Source: Galdieria sulphuraria (taxonomy: Eukaryota > Rhodophyta > Bangiophyceae > Galdieriales > Galdieriaceae). From it: DNA of 64,000 bases. The position numbers and the translations under genes are program-made. The notes under the pieces are model-generated. The model ran no database searches. It was given only the letters and a program-made list of their open reading frames with translations, and had not been told where the DNA came from. The DNA lies in assembly GCF_000341285.1 (NCBI RefSeq), contig NW_005178448.1:31612-95611 (forward strand), written 5' to 3'. Within the stretch, counting starts at the first letter, position 1; every line of letters starts with the position of its first letter. Of the stretch, positions 1 through 10,960 are shown one piece after another.

Positions 1-811
1 ACACTCCTGAATCTAATAGACCCAGTATTAATGCCCAAGTAGGTGGAGAAAGTATAGTGCTCGACCAAAATAAACCAACTTTCTGACCAAACTCGTTTCT
101 TCTTTCAGCAGGTAATATGGGCATTGTTTCGGGTGTGGCCAGATTATCCTTTATCTTGTTGTATTCTTCTTCAGTTGGAGTGTAAATATGAGCTGCTGCT
201 CCATTTACACCAAATAGCCAGATGAATAGTAGTATGACGTGTAAAGCAATCATCGACAGGGCGACAAACTGCACAGGTATCGTGAGAAATGTAGGAGCTC
301 TCGAAGGGGTTGCTAAAGTGATCAATGCACCTATACACACAAGAACTGCTCTTCCTGGATAAGCACTGAAAAACTTGCGCCTCTGTTCGTATCTATGAAT
401 GAGCTCAGGTGATGATGGCACTCTAGGTCTGGGGAAGTCTCTGGCTATTGCTGGCTTGTATAACCAATCAGGAACCTTTTTTGACACACTTTCAACTAAT
501 CCATCAAACGATGAGAGTTGATTGACGCTACTTGTGTCATATGAAGTCGGGGCTTCTTCACTCGGGTTTGACGAAACTGGAGACGGACGAGTGTTATCAT
601 TATGCGTCGAGCTTTCTCCCACTGGTTTCCAAGTTGAGACACCATCCAAAGAACTTTTGGGAAATTCATTTCCAGTCAAGTTTTGGTTCACAGCATCAAA
701 GTCACTTTTCATTTGATAACGTTTGTATTCTCGCTTGGCTAGACGATTCAAGGGCAAACAGTAGGCACTCTGGCAATTTCTACAAAATAATCTCTTTCTT
801 GTATTCTTCAT
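1..811 (-). CDS. Multi-pass membrane protein, 3' end cut by window edge
   Basis: The minus strand is open from an ATG at 811 to the window edge, about 270 codons without a stop, so the C-terminus is missing. The N-terminus is basic and has a CRNC...C cluster (about residues 10-18). A Ser/Thr-rich hydrophilic stretch follows. Three hydrophobic segments come next: AVLVCIGALITLA, then FVALSMIALHVILLFIWLFG, and a third near the edge around WALILGLL. I do not recognise the family. The layout (basic, Ser-rich start, then several membrane helices in the C-terminal half) would suit an organelle membrane protein, but that is inference. The frame stays open without an intron, which supports a real gene. 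Confidence 0.6.
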   Translation of the reverse strand, partial: MKNTRKRLFCRNCQSAYCLPLNRLAKREYKRYQMKSDFDAVNQNLTGNEFPKSSLDGVSTWKPVGESSTHNDNTRPSPVSSNPSEEAPTSYDTSSVNQLSSFDGLVESVSKKVPDWLYKPAIARDFPRPRVPSSPELIHRYEQRRKFFSAYPGRAVLVCIGALITLATPSRAPTFLTIPVQFVALSMIALHVILLFIWLFGVNGAAAHIYTPTEEEYNKIKDNLATPETMPILPAERRNEFGQKVGLFWSSTILSPPTWALILGLLDSGV

Positions 812-824
812 TGTAAGCGTACTC

Positions 825-1031
825 CTAAATATGAACGCTTGCAACATTGTAGAGTCGGTCAGTGGCGTATTGTGTGCTAACAATGTGCAAGCCTCGAATC
901 GATCTCCCCAATACAACTCTCTGTACTATGATTTCCTCTATTTGCACTTCGTTGTTAAGGAATGTCAAAGGCAACAAAGGATGGACCTTGGGCATTTGAT
1001 TTCTCTGTAAACATTCTTTTATGTCATCCAA
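825..1031 (-). CDS. Possible small ORF or first exon, unknown
   Basis: This is a 68-codon open frame that starts with an ATG at 1031 and ends 13 bases before the ATG of the neighbouring membrane-protein gene on the same strand. It contains a plausible globular stretch (IEEIIVQRVVLGRSIRGLHI). A GT-AG pair of about 57 nt ending in atatttag could splice its last part away and give a slightly different C-terminus. No family is recognised. It may be a short gene, an upstream exon of the neighbour or chance. Confidence 0.25.
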   Translation of the reverse strand: MDDIKECLQRNQMPKVHPLLPLTFLNNEVQIEEIIVQRVVLGRSIRGLHIVSTQYATDRLYNVASVHI

Positions 1032-1453
1032 ATATTATTTAGAAAGCATTCTATAATGATTAGACTTGATGAAGCTTTTGAAAGAATGATTCAATGTCAA
1101 GCTCCAAAGAAAGTTATCTTCCCGATGACTTTGCACACATAATTAATTGTTTTGACAAGGCTAAATAATGTATTCGCTCTTGTCTAGCTTAAATTACGGG
1201 CATAAATACTTTGATATTCTCTTTTAGTATTTTGCATGAATTCTCGATGGCTGCTGGTTTCAATGGGTAAGAGACTCTACAAAAAGAAGTTTCGTATGTC
1301 GCTTTAAACATACAAAAAGAGACGAAAAAAAGCCCGAGTTCGATAAAAGAAATAAGAAATATAGGCTCTGAAGAGAGTCAAGGAGCACGTGCATTTCTTC
1401 TTCCCAAAGGCCAAATAAAATTGTAATTTGGTCGGGAGCTTTGTGAAAGAAGA
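1032..1453. other. Intergenic, divergent promoter region
   Basis: About 420 bp lie between the divergently oriented minus-strand genes and the AIG1-like gene. No coding potential is seen. The 3' part has an A-rich stretch. No named promoter element can be supported. Confidence 0.4.
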
Positions 1454-2350
1454 ATGTTACGACTGGGAAGAGGAGAATATTTCTTTAGACCGCTATTCTA
1501 TTTCACGGCGTTATTTATTTTCTTTCAAGTAACACGCCTTCAATTCTTTACTAGTCCCACTCACAAAAAACAAAGGCGTTTTGGAGGGAAATTGATATTT
1601 TTGACCGTTCAAACCAACCTCATTCTGTTTGCGTATACTTTGTTGGCACTTGCAACTTCCTGCCTAAAGGCTTTTTTACCGGATAATAACAAGTATTCAT
1701 GGTTCAACCGGTTGGAAAAATTCTGTTATCAGACGAGTGGTCTTGCGTTCCCAAGTGGTGCTTTTATGGGTCTTGGCTATTACACCCTCATACACTTTCA
1801 CAAGGAGTAAGTTATATTGCAAGAGAAGTAGCTAATTTATCTTGTTTTCCAGAGTGAGAAAAGTTGCACACCAAGTGAAGCATTTCGACAAACTCATGCA
1901 CTTGTTGCATGGGTTTCCCTTACTTTATGTTTTCTTGGACTCGGTAAGAAATATTCTCTTATGCTTTTTTTAAATAGAATAACTATTGTAAAGTTCTTTT
2001 TGGACCCTTCCGTGATAGAAAAATATAGGCAGTCTTTTTGGATGGAAGCAAGTTGGAGTCTAGGCTTTGCTTTTTTCTATTTTTGTTGGACTTTTCTTTG
2101 TGCTTATTTAAATGACTGGAATTGGCCATATCCGGTAAGCTACTGAGTTTTTCTGTTTACTCCAAATAACTCGCCTGGAAACTAGTTCCAACATGAATTA
2201 TCCGCTTTCAAACAAGTTGTTTTCTATAGTATGGTATTTGCTATAGTTCCCATGTTAGTTTGGCTAGGAAGAAACATTCGTGGTTCGCTGCATTGGAAAT
2301 CTTGGAAAGAGAGCAAGGATAAGAGTCATGATGCAGTTAAAATAGAATAG
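1454..2350 (+). CDS. AIG1/ADTRP-like membrane lipid hydrolase
   Basis: Four exons (1454-1806, 1853-1943, 1994-2134, 2186-2350) join in frame to 249 aa; introns are 46, 50 and 51 nt with GT-AG ends. The protein has the androgen-induced-1 layout of several membrane helices. It has the Thr-bearing segment KLIFLTVQTNL (in human AIG1 the catalytic Thr43 lies in WKFLT) and the His-bearing MHLLHGFPLLYVFLDS (human His134 region). AIG1 and ADTRP hydrolyse fatty acid esters of hydroxy fatty acids with a Thr/His pair. Family membership rests on the order of these motifs and overall length; the substrate here is inferred. The exon 2/3 junction was chosen because only the aaag acceptor at 1993 keeps the frame. 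Confidence 0.75.
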
Positions 2351-2418
2351 AGAAAATGTGGGTTACTTTCTATGTAAAGTTCTGGTTATCTTATTTACTG
2401 TTTCTTGGTAAATTGGAC

Positions 2419-3164
2419 TCAACCATCTACAGTGTTCATAGTAAGTAAAAGAATGAAGGTCCAGACACAGTTAATTACCTTGACAAATCCGGTTGGATTA
2501 TATAAGACTGGCAATAGGTGCCACCTTGTCGATGGACCTCCTTCAGATTCGCGCCTTTCGCTGTATTCTTTAAAATATAGCAAAATAGGGAAATAGGAGC
2601 TTGGAATAAACCTCCAACTTAGCCACTCTGTGTACGGATAGCTCCGAATAAGTTTTCCGCCACGGGTAATATCAAAGGCTACACAAAAGTAACTGTCAGC
2701 AAAACCAACCAAAAACTACTCTATTTTGTAACCTGCCATTCTCTGTAAACTCTATCGTATAGGTGAAAACTTGAAAGAAGGCTACAATTGTCAGAATACC
2801 AAGGAACAACTCCAACCACTCCCAGTTTAAAACAGGTCTAGAGCACAAAACGGTGGAAGCCAACAAAACAACTGGAACTCTATTTTTTTTGACCTTTGTT
2901 TACTTTCTTTATCTGATTTTAGTAGGGACCGAGTTACCTCTTGTCTGGCTCTAGTTGAACCCTAGCATAAACAGAGAAGTTTCGGTTAAAAGGCTCACGA
3001 CTATGTTTTAGTAGAACTTTAAAGTTTCTGGATAAACAAATTACTGTTCTAGACGTCAAACATGGCTTGTATTCATTTCTAAGCAAAGGTTGGTTAATCA
3101 ATCTACCAAGTTTCAGTAAAGTTGAAGAACCATCGCAAAACATAAGACCAGCATGACTCATCAT
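2419..3164 (-). CDS. Predicted organelle-targeted membrane protein, unknown
   Basis: Three exons on the minus strand (2938-3164, 2733-2879, 2419-2692) join in frame to about 215 aa through introns of 58 and 40 nt. The first about 70 residues are rich in basic and hydroxyl residues and poor in acidic ones, like a transit peptide. Two close hydrophobic helices follow (VPVVLLASTVLC and FLGILTIVAFFQVFTYTI), then a soluble loop and a C-terminal hydrophobic segment (WTFILLLTM). A further intron near the 3' end (donor gtaatt after the GFVK codons) would shorten the C-terminus. No family is recognised. Confidence 0.5.
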
Positions 3165-3197
3165 TTAATACGAGATTCTAATGCATCTCTTTCTCAT

Positions 3198-4553
3198 TCA
3201 CCAAAAATGATGAGATGCATCCGTTGTTTGATTGACCTTATGAATCCAATCTCGATCAATCTTATCTTTCAGTTTCCATAGACAACGCCCATAGCAAGCT
3301 AAACCATATTTCACGCCAATTGCTCGTTTATCGCCAGTTGATATTAAAGAAAGATAATATTTCTGAGGACAAAAATGATAAAGCTGGGGTTGATTCCAAT
3401 TATAAGAATAGGACTCACACAACAAGCGAATATTTTCTCCCAAAATAGCTCCTTGTCGAACTGCATAAACTCCAGCTTTCGGAAGATTTCCAAAAAAAGA
3501 ACAACAATCTCCACAGGCAAAGATATTGGAATAATCTAAGGTTTGCAGGGTTGGCAGTACCTTTACAAACCCTTGGTTATCTTTAGCCAAAGAGTCACAT
3601 TGTCGAAGAAACTTGGGAGGTTCAGCTCCAGTACACAAAAGTATAAAAGCATAAGGTAAACGAGTACCATTCTGAAAAAACATTTCTCTAAACATTCGCT
3701 CAGAAACATTCTTCAAAATGTACATCGCAAACGAACCTCTCTTTGATAGCAACGATATGGAGACTATCTTCATATTGAATATTTCTTCCTCTCAAGGCAT
3801 TCCTTATAAGCATAGCTGGTAAAATACCAAAGTTACGACGTAAACCATCCTATCCAACACGTTTTAGTAAGATGAGAGTAAAAGTATAACCAAACATGAA
3901 ACGGATACATACCGATGCTGACTCAATAATACAAACGTTGTTATCGATACCTTTCTTTCTCAAACGACTTTCTAAACAAAATGCGAGTTCTACACCGGCA
4001 TAACTTCCTCCAACTACAACAATAGAATCTCTACAGCTTCTCTCTTCTAAGAGTTCCTTTTCCAATCGATCCAGTTTGGACAATACTGTACCAATCGGTC
4101 TAACAGTTAAGATGCGGCCACATTTCAACACAGCCTCATCAACCGCGACTTGTCCCAACGAAGGAGTTTCTGATCCAACATTGATAGATAAAACGTCGTA
4201 GGAAAGTTCAAATTGGGTTCCTCTTGTGGACCTACAGCGAATCCTTTGTTTTTCAGGTATTATTTCATAGGCCGCGGACTGCAAAAATGCCGCATGAGTT
4301 TCCGAAACTGAAGCGCTTCACTTACCTTGACCCAAGTCCAACCAAAATAACTACAAACCGACTTGACATCTACGCAAGCTTCTTCCAACTGGTAGTCGCC
4401 TGCTATACATCCAGTTACCATTCCACTATATACAACTTTATCTTCTGGACAAATAACTATCTTCTTCCAATGCTTGTCAAGAACCTTATTCCAGCTCCTC
4501 ACTACCTGAACGTGGCAGTGACCTAGGCCAACCAGAACAACCGTCTTTTTCAT
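3198..4553 (-). CDS. FAD/NAD(P) oxidoreductase, SelD-associated type
   Basis: Four exons (4326-4553, 3913-4278, 3737-3849, 3198-3687) give 398 aa; introns are 47, 63 and 49 nt. The N-terminus has the FAD-binding motif VVLVGLGHCHVQVVRSW and the YSGMVTGCIAGDY block typical of the NADH-dehydrogenase-like flavoproteins found alone or fused to selenophosphate synthetase. A second Rossmann motif (VVVGGSYAGVELA) and the FAD-binding FACGDCCSF segment follow. The family transfers electrons from NAD(P)H through FAD. The start at 4553 puts the GxGxxH motif near residue 8, as in relatives. No SelD domain follows, so it is the stand-alone form. The acceptor is unknown. Confidence 0.72.
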
Positions 4554-5088
4554 GAGCGTAACTTGTCTCACAATATAAATAGTCAATATAACTATATTTG
4601 TCGTCACGATAATCTTTTGCAAGCTTCTATGAGAGCTGTGATACTTCTTAAGAGAAGATAAGGTGACACTACTGAAAAGATGATATGACAATCTCCCTTG
4701 TTGTCCAGTCTACTCTAACAGTTATTATTTTTGAATTAACAGAACTCAAAAAAGAAACGTAGAGTTCTTACGGTGGGAGTCAATCAGCTTGAAAGAGAAT
4801 AAGGAAGCTTTCCACGATTGTTTCGAAAGAAAAGATAGATGGATCTCTTCGAATGTGTGGCCATAGAACAATTTCCAACAACGTAACTTGGAAGGGGATT
4901 CCCTCCATTCTTCTCAATAATGAAGTTTCGGAATGTTTCAGTTGTTCCATGTCTCTGTCAAGTTGTAAATGGTGGATATATCAAATCCATATTAATGAAA
5001 TACAACAAACTGTTTTTTTTCGAAGGAAGAGCTCTTGAGTAGCCTTCATTGCACAATTTCTTTCGAAGCAGAAGAATTTGTCTTGTTT
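4554..5088 (+). other. Intergenic and possible 5' part of the next gene
   Basis: About 530 bp separate divergent starts. A short plus-strand open frame (about 4853-5038) and in-frame codons upstream of 5089 could hold a 5' exon of the fucosyltransferase-like gene, but no ATG in the same frame was found close by. Nothing else is recognised. Confidence 0.3.
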
Positions 5089-6738
5089 ATGATATGCGTT
5101 TTAGCAGTTTATTCTCACGACAATTTAGCTCTCAAACATCACCTCTCTCATCGTTTTACGGAAGAACCGAATGAAGTCTTAGATTGCTTTGGAAAAAAAA
5201 ATGTAAACTTCAATGACAACGAAATTTTGAATTTTCGGCGGCATATGATTTGCAAAGCTTTCTTGAAAACCTTACTTGTTTTATGTTGGCATGTTACTAC
5301 TTTAATACTATTCAACTGCACAGCGTCTTACTTTTTAGGCTTTCCGCAGGTTTGGCAACAAGTTCTCCATGCAGATGTTCAAAACCATCTTCTAGAAACG
5401 ACAGAACAACTTCGCTCCTTGTGTTCATCTACTGAAGAAAATTCAGGTGCTCTACTTGAAGTTGCCTTGACAAGGCAACAAGAATTGGCACAACAAGCTC
5501 TGCGAAGAAACCTGTCTATACCTCTTCTAATTTATACACAAAGTAGTTCTGGATGGGGAAATAACATATTGGGATTGATTTCCACTCTACTCTTGGCAAT
5601 GGTAACAAAGAGAGCTTTGTTCGTGCACTTCCATCCAGTCAAGTTGGAAAATATAATACAAGACAAATGGGGTGTATTTCCTGACTTATCTTTACTGGCA
5701 ACGAGTAGAAACATGTCATTAGAAAAGCTAATGAAGAATCAAGTTTACTCCATTCATGCAAGCGAACATGACCAAATCTGGCTGCCATTTACAAAACAAA
5801 TGGAAAGGGCTTATTTGAATATTTTAAGGTTTCATACAGACTCCATTTCCTTTTCAAATGTAGTCTTGCAGAGTAACCAATTCTTTGCACCCTTGCTCTA
5901 CATTCGAAAAGACTATAACTACCAACTTTGTAGAATACTTGGTAGGTTTATCTCTAAAATATTACAAAATAGTGCAAACTTTCGTCCCCAAACAGGTAAT
6001 CGTCCATTCTATTCGATAGCGAACAAAGTACTGCAATTCACTCCAGAGATTAAAAGAGCTGCATTGGTATTTATGCAAGAGATGCAGTTCCATAAAAAGC
6101 TGGTTATCGGTAAGGGGATATCTTCCATTTCAGCTATATCTTACCCTTGCAAGGCATGCAAATTAGGCTAAGAAATAATGCTCCTCGCTGGAAAAAACTG
6201 AACAGTCTAGATCGACTACGATCAACTGTGCAATGTGCGGCAAATGTAGCCCTGCAACAGACAAGTCTTAAACCCGTTGTTCTCTTCATAGCAAGTGACG
6301 ATACAGACAATCTAAGCCATATTAGAAAGATGACTTGTCTCGAAATAGCTACTTTCGACTCTAGAAGAGCAAATCGGTATTTCTTAAATGATTCAACTCA
6401 GATTAGGGCAGCAAAACACGCCTTTGTCGATATTTTCTTACTTTCTCAAACAGATCAGATGGTTTCAAGTTGGGGTTCCACTTTCGGATATTTGGCACAT
6501 GGAATTTCAGGTGAGGGTGATTCTTGTTAACATTTTCTTTACAGTATTATTTTTCGTGAAAATAGGGCGACCGCCATTCAGTGTAGATCTTCAAGGACGA
6601 TGCTCCAGGTTGCTTTCCTCGGAACCTACAATGCATCACTTTTATCGTGTAGACAACTTAAGATTAACTCAAAAACCATATTCCTGCTCAATAATAGAGT
6701 GGATAAATATGAACCACAAAGCACGTGTCATCCCTTGA
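5089..6738 (+). CDS. GT37-like alpha-fucosyltransferase, type II membrane protein
   Basis: Three exons (5089-6109, 6154-6510, 6566-6738; introns 44 and 55 nt) give about 516 aa. A hydrophobic anchor (KTLLVLCWHVTTLILFNC) near the N-terminus suggests a Golgi type II enzyme. The catalytic part shows the order of motifs known from plant xyloglucan fucosyltransferases: SSGWGNNILGLISTLLLA, the donor-binding VIGMQIRLRNN, WGSTFGYLAHGISG and a C-terminal CSRLLSSEP. The IGMQIR motif is restored only when the first intron is removed, which supports the model. The family moves fucose from GDP-fucose to galactose in wall polysaccharides; the red-algal acceptor is unknown. The exact start is uncertain: 5089 is the first ATG in the long open frame. 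Confidence 0.72.
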
Positions 6739-6792
6739 AAGCTTACACGTTATATGTTCTCATGAAATTTGTTCGTAAGAGCCCATTGCCTA

Positions 6793-8370
6793 ATGGCCCT
6801 CAACTCTCAAACTGACAAGTGCGACTTGGAAAAGACAGTAAGATATAAGAAGTTGTATCCACCACACCTTTCAGAATGGTGCTCTTCCCTTGGTACCTAT
6901 CCTAATGTTTTATCAAAATCTGGTGGTCATCCTTTTGTGTCAAACGATGACTACTTCATTGGCGACGTCTCTTTTCCAAACTCTGATACTCTTAAAATCA
7001 GAGAATTATATCTTCGTGCTGGACCGCGAGAGACTTGCGTGTTTCATCCACAAAATGTCAAGGTTGAATCTCTTTTATATTGTTTAGATAGATGTTGTTG
7101 ATCTTCGTGTTTCAGGCTGCCGTTGTTACTTGCGGTGGTTTAGCTCCTGGAATGAACTCTGCAATCGCACAGTTAACAAATACTTTAGTTGGAAGTTATG
7201 GGTTGAAACAAATTTTGGGTGTTAGATATGGTTTCCGTGGCTTCCTTGAACCGTCTCTATCGTTGTTCCCGCTTAACCCAGACACTGTTAAGTATGTGTT
7301 GCTATTGATTGCTACTTGTCCGTTGTGTCACTTTGCATAGCGATATATCTTTGAAAGGAGGTAGTATTCTTGGTAGTTCAAGAGAAGTACCCAGAGCAGA
7401 AGCAATTGTAGACGCTATATCCGACAACGGCTTTAACCAAGTTTATATTATTGGAGGTGGTCCAATCGATGGAACTCTGAAAGCATCACAACAAATATTC
7501 GAAGAAGTAAAGAGAAGAAAAATGAAATGTGCTGTAGCGGTAATACCTAAAACTATCGACAACGATATTATGCGAATTCAGCGTTCCTTTGGTTTTGAAA
7601 CTTCCATCGAAGCAGCAGCGCAAGCCTTACGTAGTATCCATTGTGAAGCTTCATGTTCCTATCATGCTGTAGTAAGGATGTCATTACTTTTATTTAGTTA
7701 CTTTTAAACAATATCTTATAGGCTGTAATACAAGTTCCGGGAAGAAATAGTGGTTTCTTTGCAGTGGAAACTGCGCTGGCTTCGCGTTTGGTTGATGCTT
7801 GCCTTATTCCGGAATTTTCTTTCAAGTTGAATTCGTTTTTAAATCATATCTACGAACGTGTAAAGGCCAAGGGATTTGCTATGATTTTGGTTGCTGATGG
7901 AGCTGGTCATGAATATGTAACAGCGAATGGAAAGGGTTATGCAAATTTTTGTCCTGTTCTTATGGACGAAATTAGAAAATATTTTGACGAACGAATGGCT
8001 GAAGTTCGTATCACATTTTGTTTCAGAATGACATCCTAAATGTTCATTTCGTTTTGCATAGGCAAACATTTTATTTCATGATGTTAGTTTTATTGCACGC
8101 ACAGTTCCTTCGAATGCTGCAGATAATCTGCATGCTTCCATTCTTGGTTCCTATGCAGCGCATGGTTGCTTTGCAGGTTTCTCTGGTTTTGCGACTAGTA
8201 TGATTAATGATATGGTTGCATATATTCCACTGTAGGTGTTTGAAGAGACTCTTTTTCTATATATCTGCTTATACTGTTGTGTGACAAGGTCGGAACTTGC
8301 TGGTAGGACGAAGACTGTTCCTCCACAGATGTGGAGTGAAGTAGTTTCTATGACAGGACAAGATTTCTGA
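6793..8370 (+). CDS. PFK: Plant-type 6-phosphofructokinase
   Basis: Six exons (6793-7062, 7116-7291, 7341-7671, 7722-8003, 8062-8231, 8289-8370) join in frame to 436 aa. The order of blocks matches plant PFKs: RAGPRE, VTCGGLAPGMNSAI, LKGGSILGSSR, the catalytic IPKTIDNDI, VPGRNSGFFAVETALAS, ADGAGHEYV, TVPSNAADNL and C-terminal PPQMW. It phosphorylates fructose 6-phosphate, the committing step of glycolysis. One oddity is that the phosphate-binding loop, normally GGDGT, reads GGGPIDGT (about residues 187-194), a three-residue insertion. The phosphoryl donor (ATP or pyrophosphate) is therefore hard to call. It starts only 54 bp after the fucosyltransferase stop. Confidence 0.85.
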
Positions 8371-8693
8371 CTCTTGTAGCAAATAACTGCCTCTCTCGTA
8401 AATAAGAGCTGTTTTTTAATAGTTTTCGAATAGTGAGACAACGATAGGAAAGTTCACTGATCATAGTTGTGTTGTCTTAGTTCTGTGTTGTTGTATAATC
8501 CTGATTTTGGGTTTTTCTCTTTCTTGCTCAAACCTTTTGTTTTCCATTATATTTTTTTGAATATCAATAGTTTTTTGTTTTATTGCTGGACGTGTGATTG
8601 TTTTTCAATAGTTCTGACGCGAGCTCTTAACTGTGCACCATTCAACTAGCATCTCTTTGTTCTTCTAAGATCATTGTGATCTGCCCTCCTTGT

Positions 8694-10428
8694 ATGGTGG
8701 TTTCGTTCCCAACGATTCTCATGTCGAAAGCTCCTATCTCATTGGTTCATACGAAAAAGTTGACCTTGATAAAGTCCAACTTGTCACAGTTGTTTACTAG
8801 TGTAGAAGACGGCGCTAGTGACTATACCATAGTGGCTAGTTTGGGATGTAAAAACATTGGAAAGAGCACGTTACTCAACGTCGTGTTTGGTACCGGTTTT
8901 GAAGTTGGAACAGATCGCTTCAACACGACCACAAAAGGTATCGACGGAATGCTTATTGAAGGTTCCGATATTGTTGTACTGGATAAGCCACAAAGGGATC
9001 TCGTTCTGTTCGATGTAGAGGCGTTTGATAGTGGGTACGTTCCAGCTTTGACTTGTGTATGTTGTAATTAAGTAGCTTTGAATAAGTTTTCACGGTGGGA
9101 GACCCAGTGGTGAAAGTTCAGTCCGTCTTGCGACAGCAGTTTCTGACGTCATCGTGTTGCACGTTCACAGCAGAGATGTCGGCCGATTGGAGGCCACAGG
9201 TTTGCCGTTATTTAAAAACGCCATAGAGGACGTTATGAAACTTCGTTCGTTGGGAGTATTATCTTCTCATTCAAAGAAGCTTTTGGTCGTAGTATTTAGG
9301 GATGTTGAAAGTGAGGAAACTAATAGAGAAGACTTGATCACCGCGTTCATTGAAGACTGCAACAGTCTCTTGGGAGCACGGGAAGAAGGATCAACGGGAA
9401 TCAAGAAAATCTCTGACCTCTTCGACATAGAGTTTGCTCTGTTCCCTCATTATGTCTTTCATAGGCAAAGTTTTGAACGAACTGCTACTTCGCTGAGGGA
9501 ACGTTTTAGAGAACCGACATCAGATGACTACTTTTTCATAGAAGATAGATACAGCAACCCAACTCCTGCAATGGAAATATCTCTTCATATAACACAAGTA
9601 TGGGAAAGATTGGGAATTGAAAGCTATCTGGTAACAGCTCCGGAATATGAAATGAATGCGACGTTTCACTGTGATAACTGCTTCGAACAAGCGCTAACGA
9701 CTTATTTTAGTCGCGTTCGTGAATGGAAAAGAAAAACAGAAGAAGGTAGGATCATCCAAAACTTTGGTAAAGAAAGTACCGAGCTGCGTAATGAAATCTT
9801 GGCACTGTACGACGATGAAGCTGCACAATACAAAGGAACGAAGGCATTTGAACGAAAAAGGAAAAGTCTATTGGAACGAGTGCAACTAGATCTGTATACA
9901 ATGTATTCCAAGCTATTGAATAAGCTTAAAGAGGTGTCATTTGATATATTTAGAGAGTCTCTCAGTCATATTCAGATTTCGGATAATGTCGAAAAAGATG
10001 TAAACAAAGCAATCAAAGCTGCCGATAAATATTTTTGCTCTCGTGCTGAATTGTTGAAATGTAAAGGAACATCGTGGCAGTTTGATTCTGAGAGAAAAGA
10101 ATTGTTATCAGTTATGAGAGAGAACGCAACAGAACGTTTGCAACTGGCGAGAATTCAGGGAGCTTATGTACCACCTGCAAGAATGCCTATCTCATTATCA
10201 TTGAATTATTTGCATCCAAATCCATTTGGAAAAGATTCAAGATACGAAGACTTCCAAGCAGAAAAGGAAAAGGTCAAATTTGATCCTGGAAACACAAGAA
10301 GAGGGGGTATAATGGAAGCCATGTTAGGAGGAAAAGATAAAATGAGGACTGGAGTTGGTAGAACAGGTTCTTCCAGCGCAACCAAAAGTCAAGGAAGTCA
10401 AGTTATAAAGCCTGGAAAAATTCAATAA
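8694..10428 (+). CDS. RHD3/Sey1-like dynamin-family GTPase without membrane anchor
   Basis: Two exons (8694-9034, 9087-10428; one 52-nt intron) give 560 aa. The GTPase part shows the P-loop SLGCKNIGKSTLLN, a switch-I Thr in RFNTTTKGI, the DVEAFDSG element in place of the usual DxxG, and the RD motif of the G4 loop (VVVFRD). The following block (TAVSDVIVLHVHSRDVGR) and the long helical part fit RHD3/Sey1 proteins, which fuse ER membranes. Family members are usually about 800 aa and end in two transmembrane helices. This one ends in a Pro/Gly/Lys-rich tail with no hydrophobic segment. It may be a soluble relative or rely on a partner. An ATG at 8721 is an alternative start. Confidence 0.75.
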
Positions 10429-10960
10429 AAAATTAGCAACTAGGAAATTTTTGTGAAACGAATTTCATACCTATCATATCATTCAAAAATTTTAGCCATG
10501 TTGGCAGTTGTGCTAATTCAACATAGGCTACTTCTAACACCCGGTTGAAAAAAAAGATAAATTGCATTTATGACATAACTAAGAAGTTCTACCCTGTAAA
10601 TTTATTATTAAATAGCTAGCGAAATTCAATTGAGTTGAAAGCAACATTTCAAGGATGAAACAAATGCAATAAAGAATTCGATTGATTTCATTTTCAAAAT
10701 ACAAAATACTGAAATTATTATCTAAAGTTTGTGGACAAAGACAAACACGGTGGGTATTCATCAGCTGGTTTATTAAAATTTTGATACTTCCTTGTCAATT
10801 TCAAAATTGAAGCTACATAAGGCTGCTTTGAAATCAAACTTGGTTTGAATCCTTCATTTTTCTCAGTTATAACTGGAATTTTTAAAATTTTTTTGAGATT
10901 TCAATGTCTCAACCTAATCATAGACAATATTCTTCAACTTGAGTTTAAAGGAATCCAATT
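10429..10960. other. Convergent 3' intergenic region
   Basis: About 530 bp of A/T-rich sequence lie between two convergent stop codons. Only shadow ORFs occur. Poly-A and poly-T runs fit overlapping 3' untranslated ends. Confidence 0.4.
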
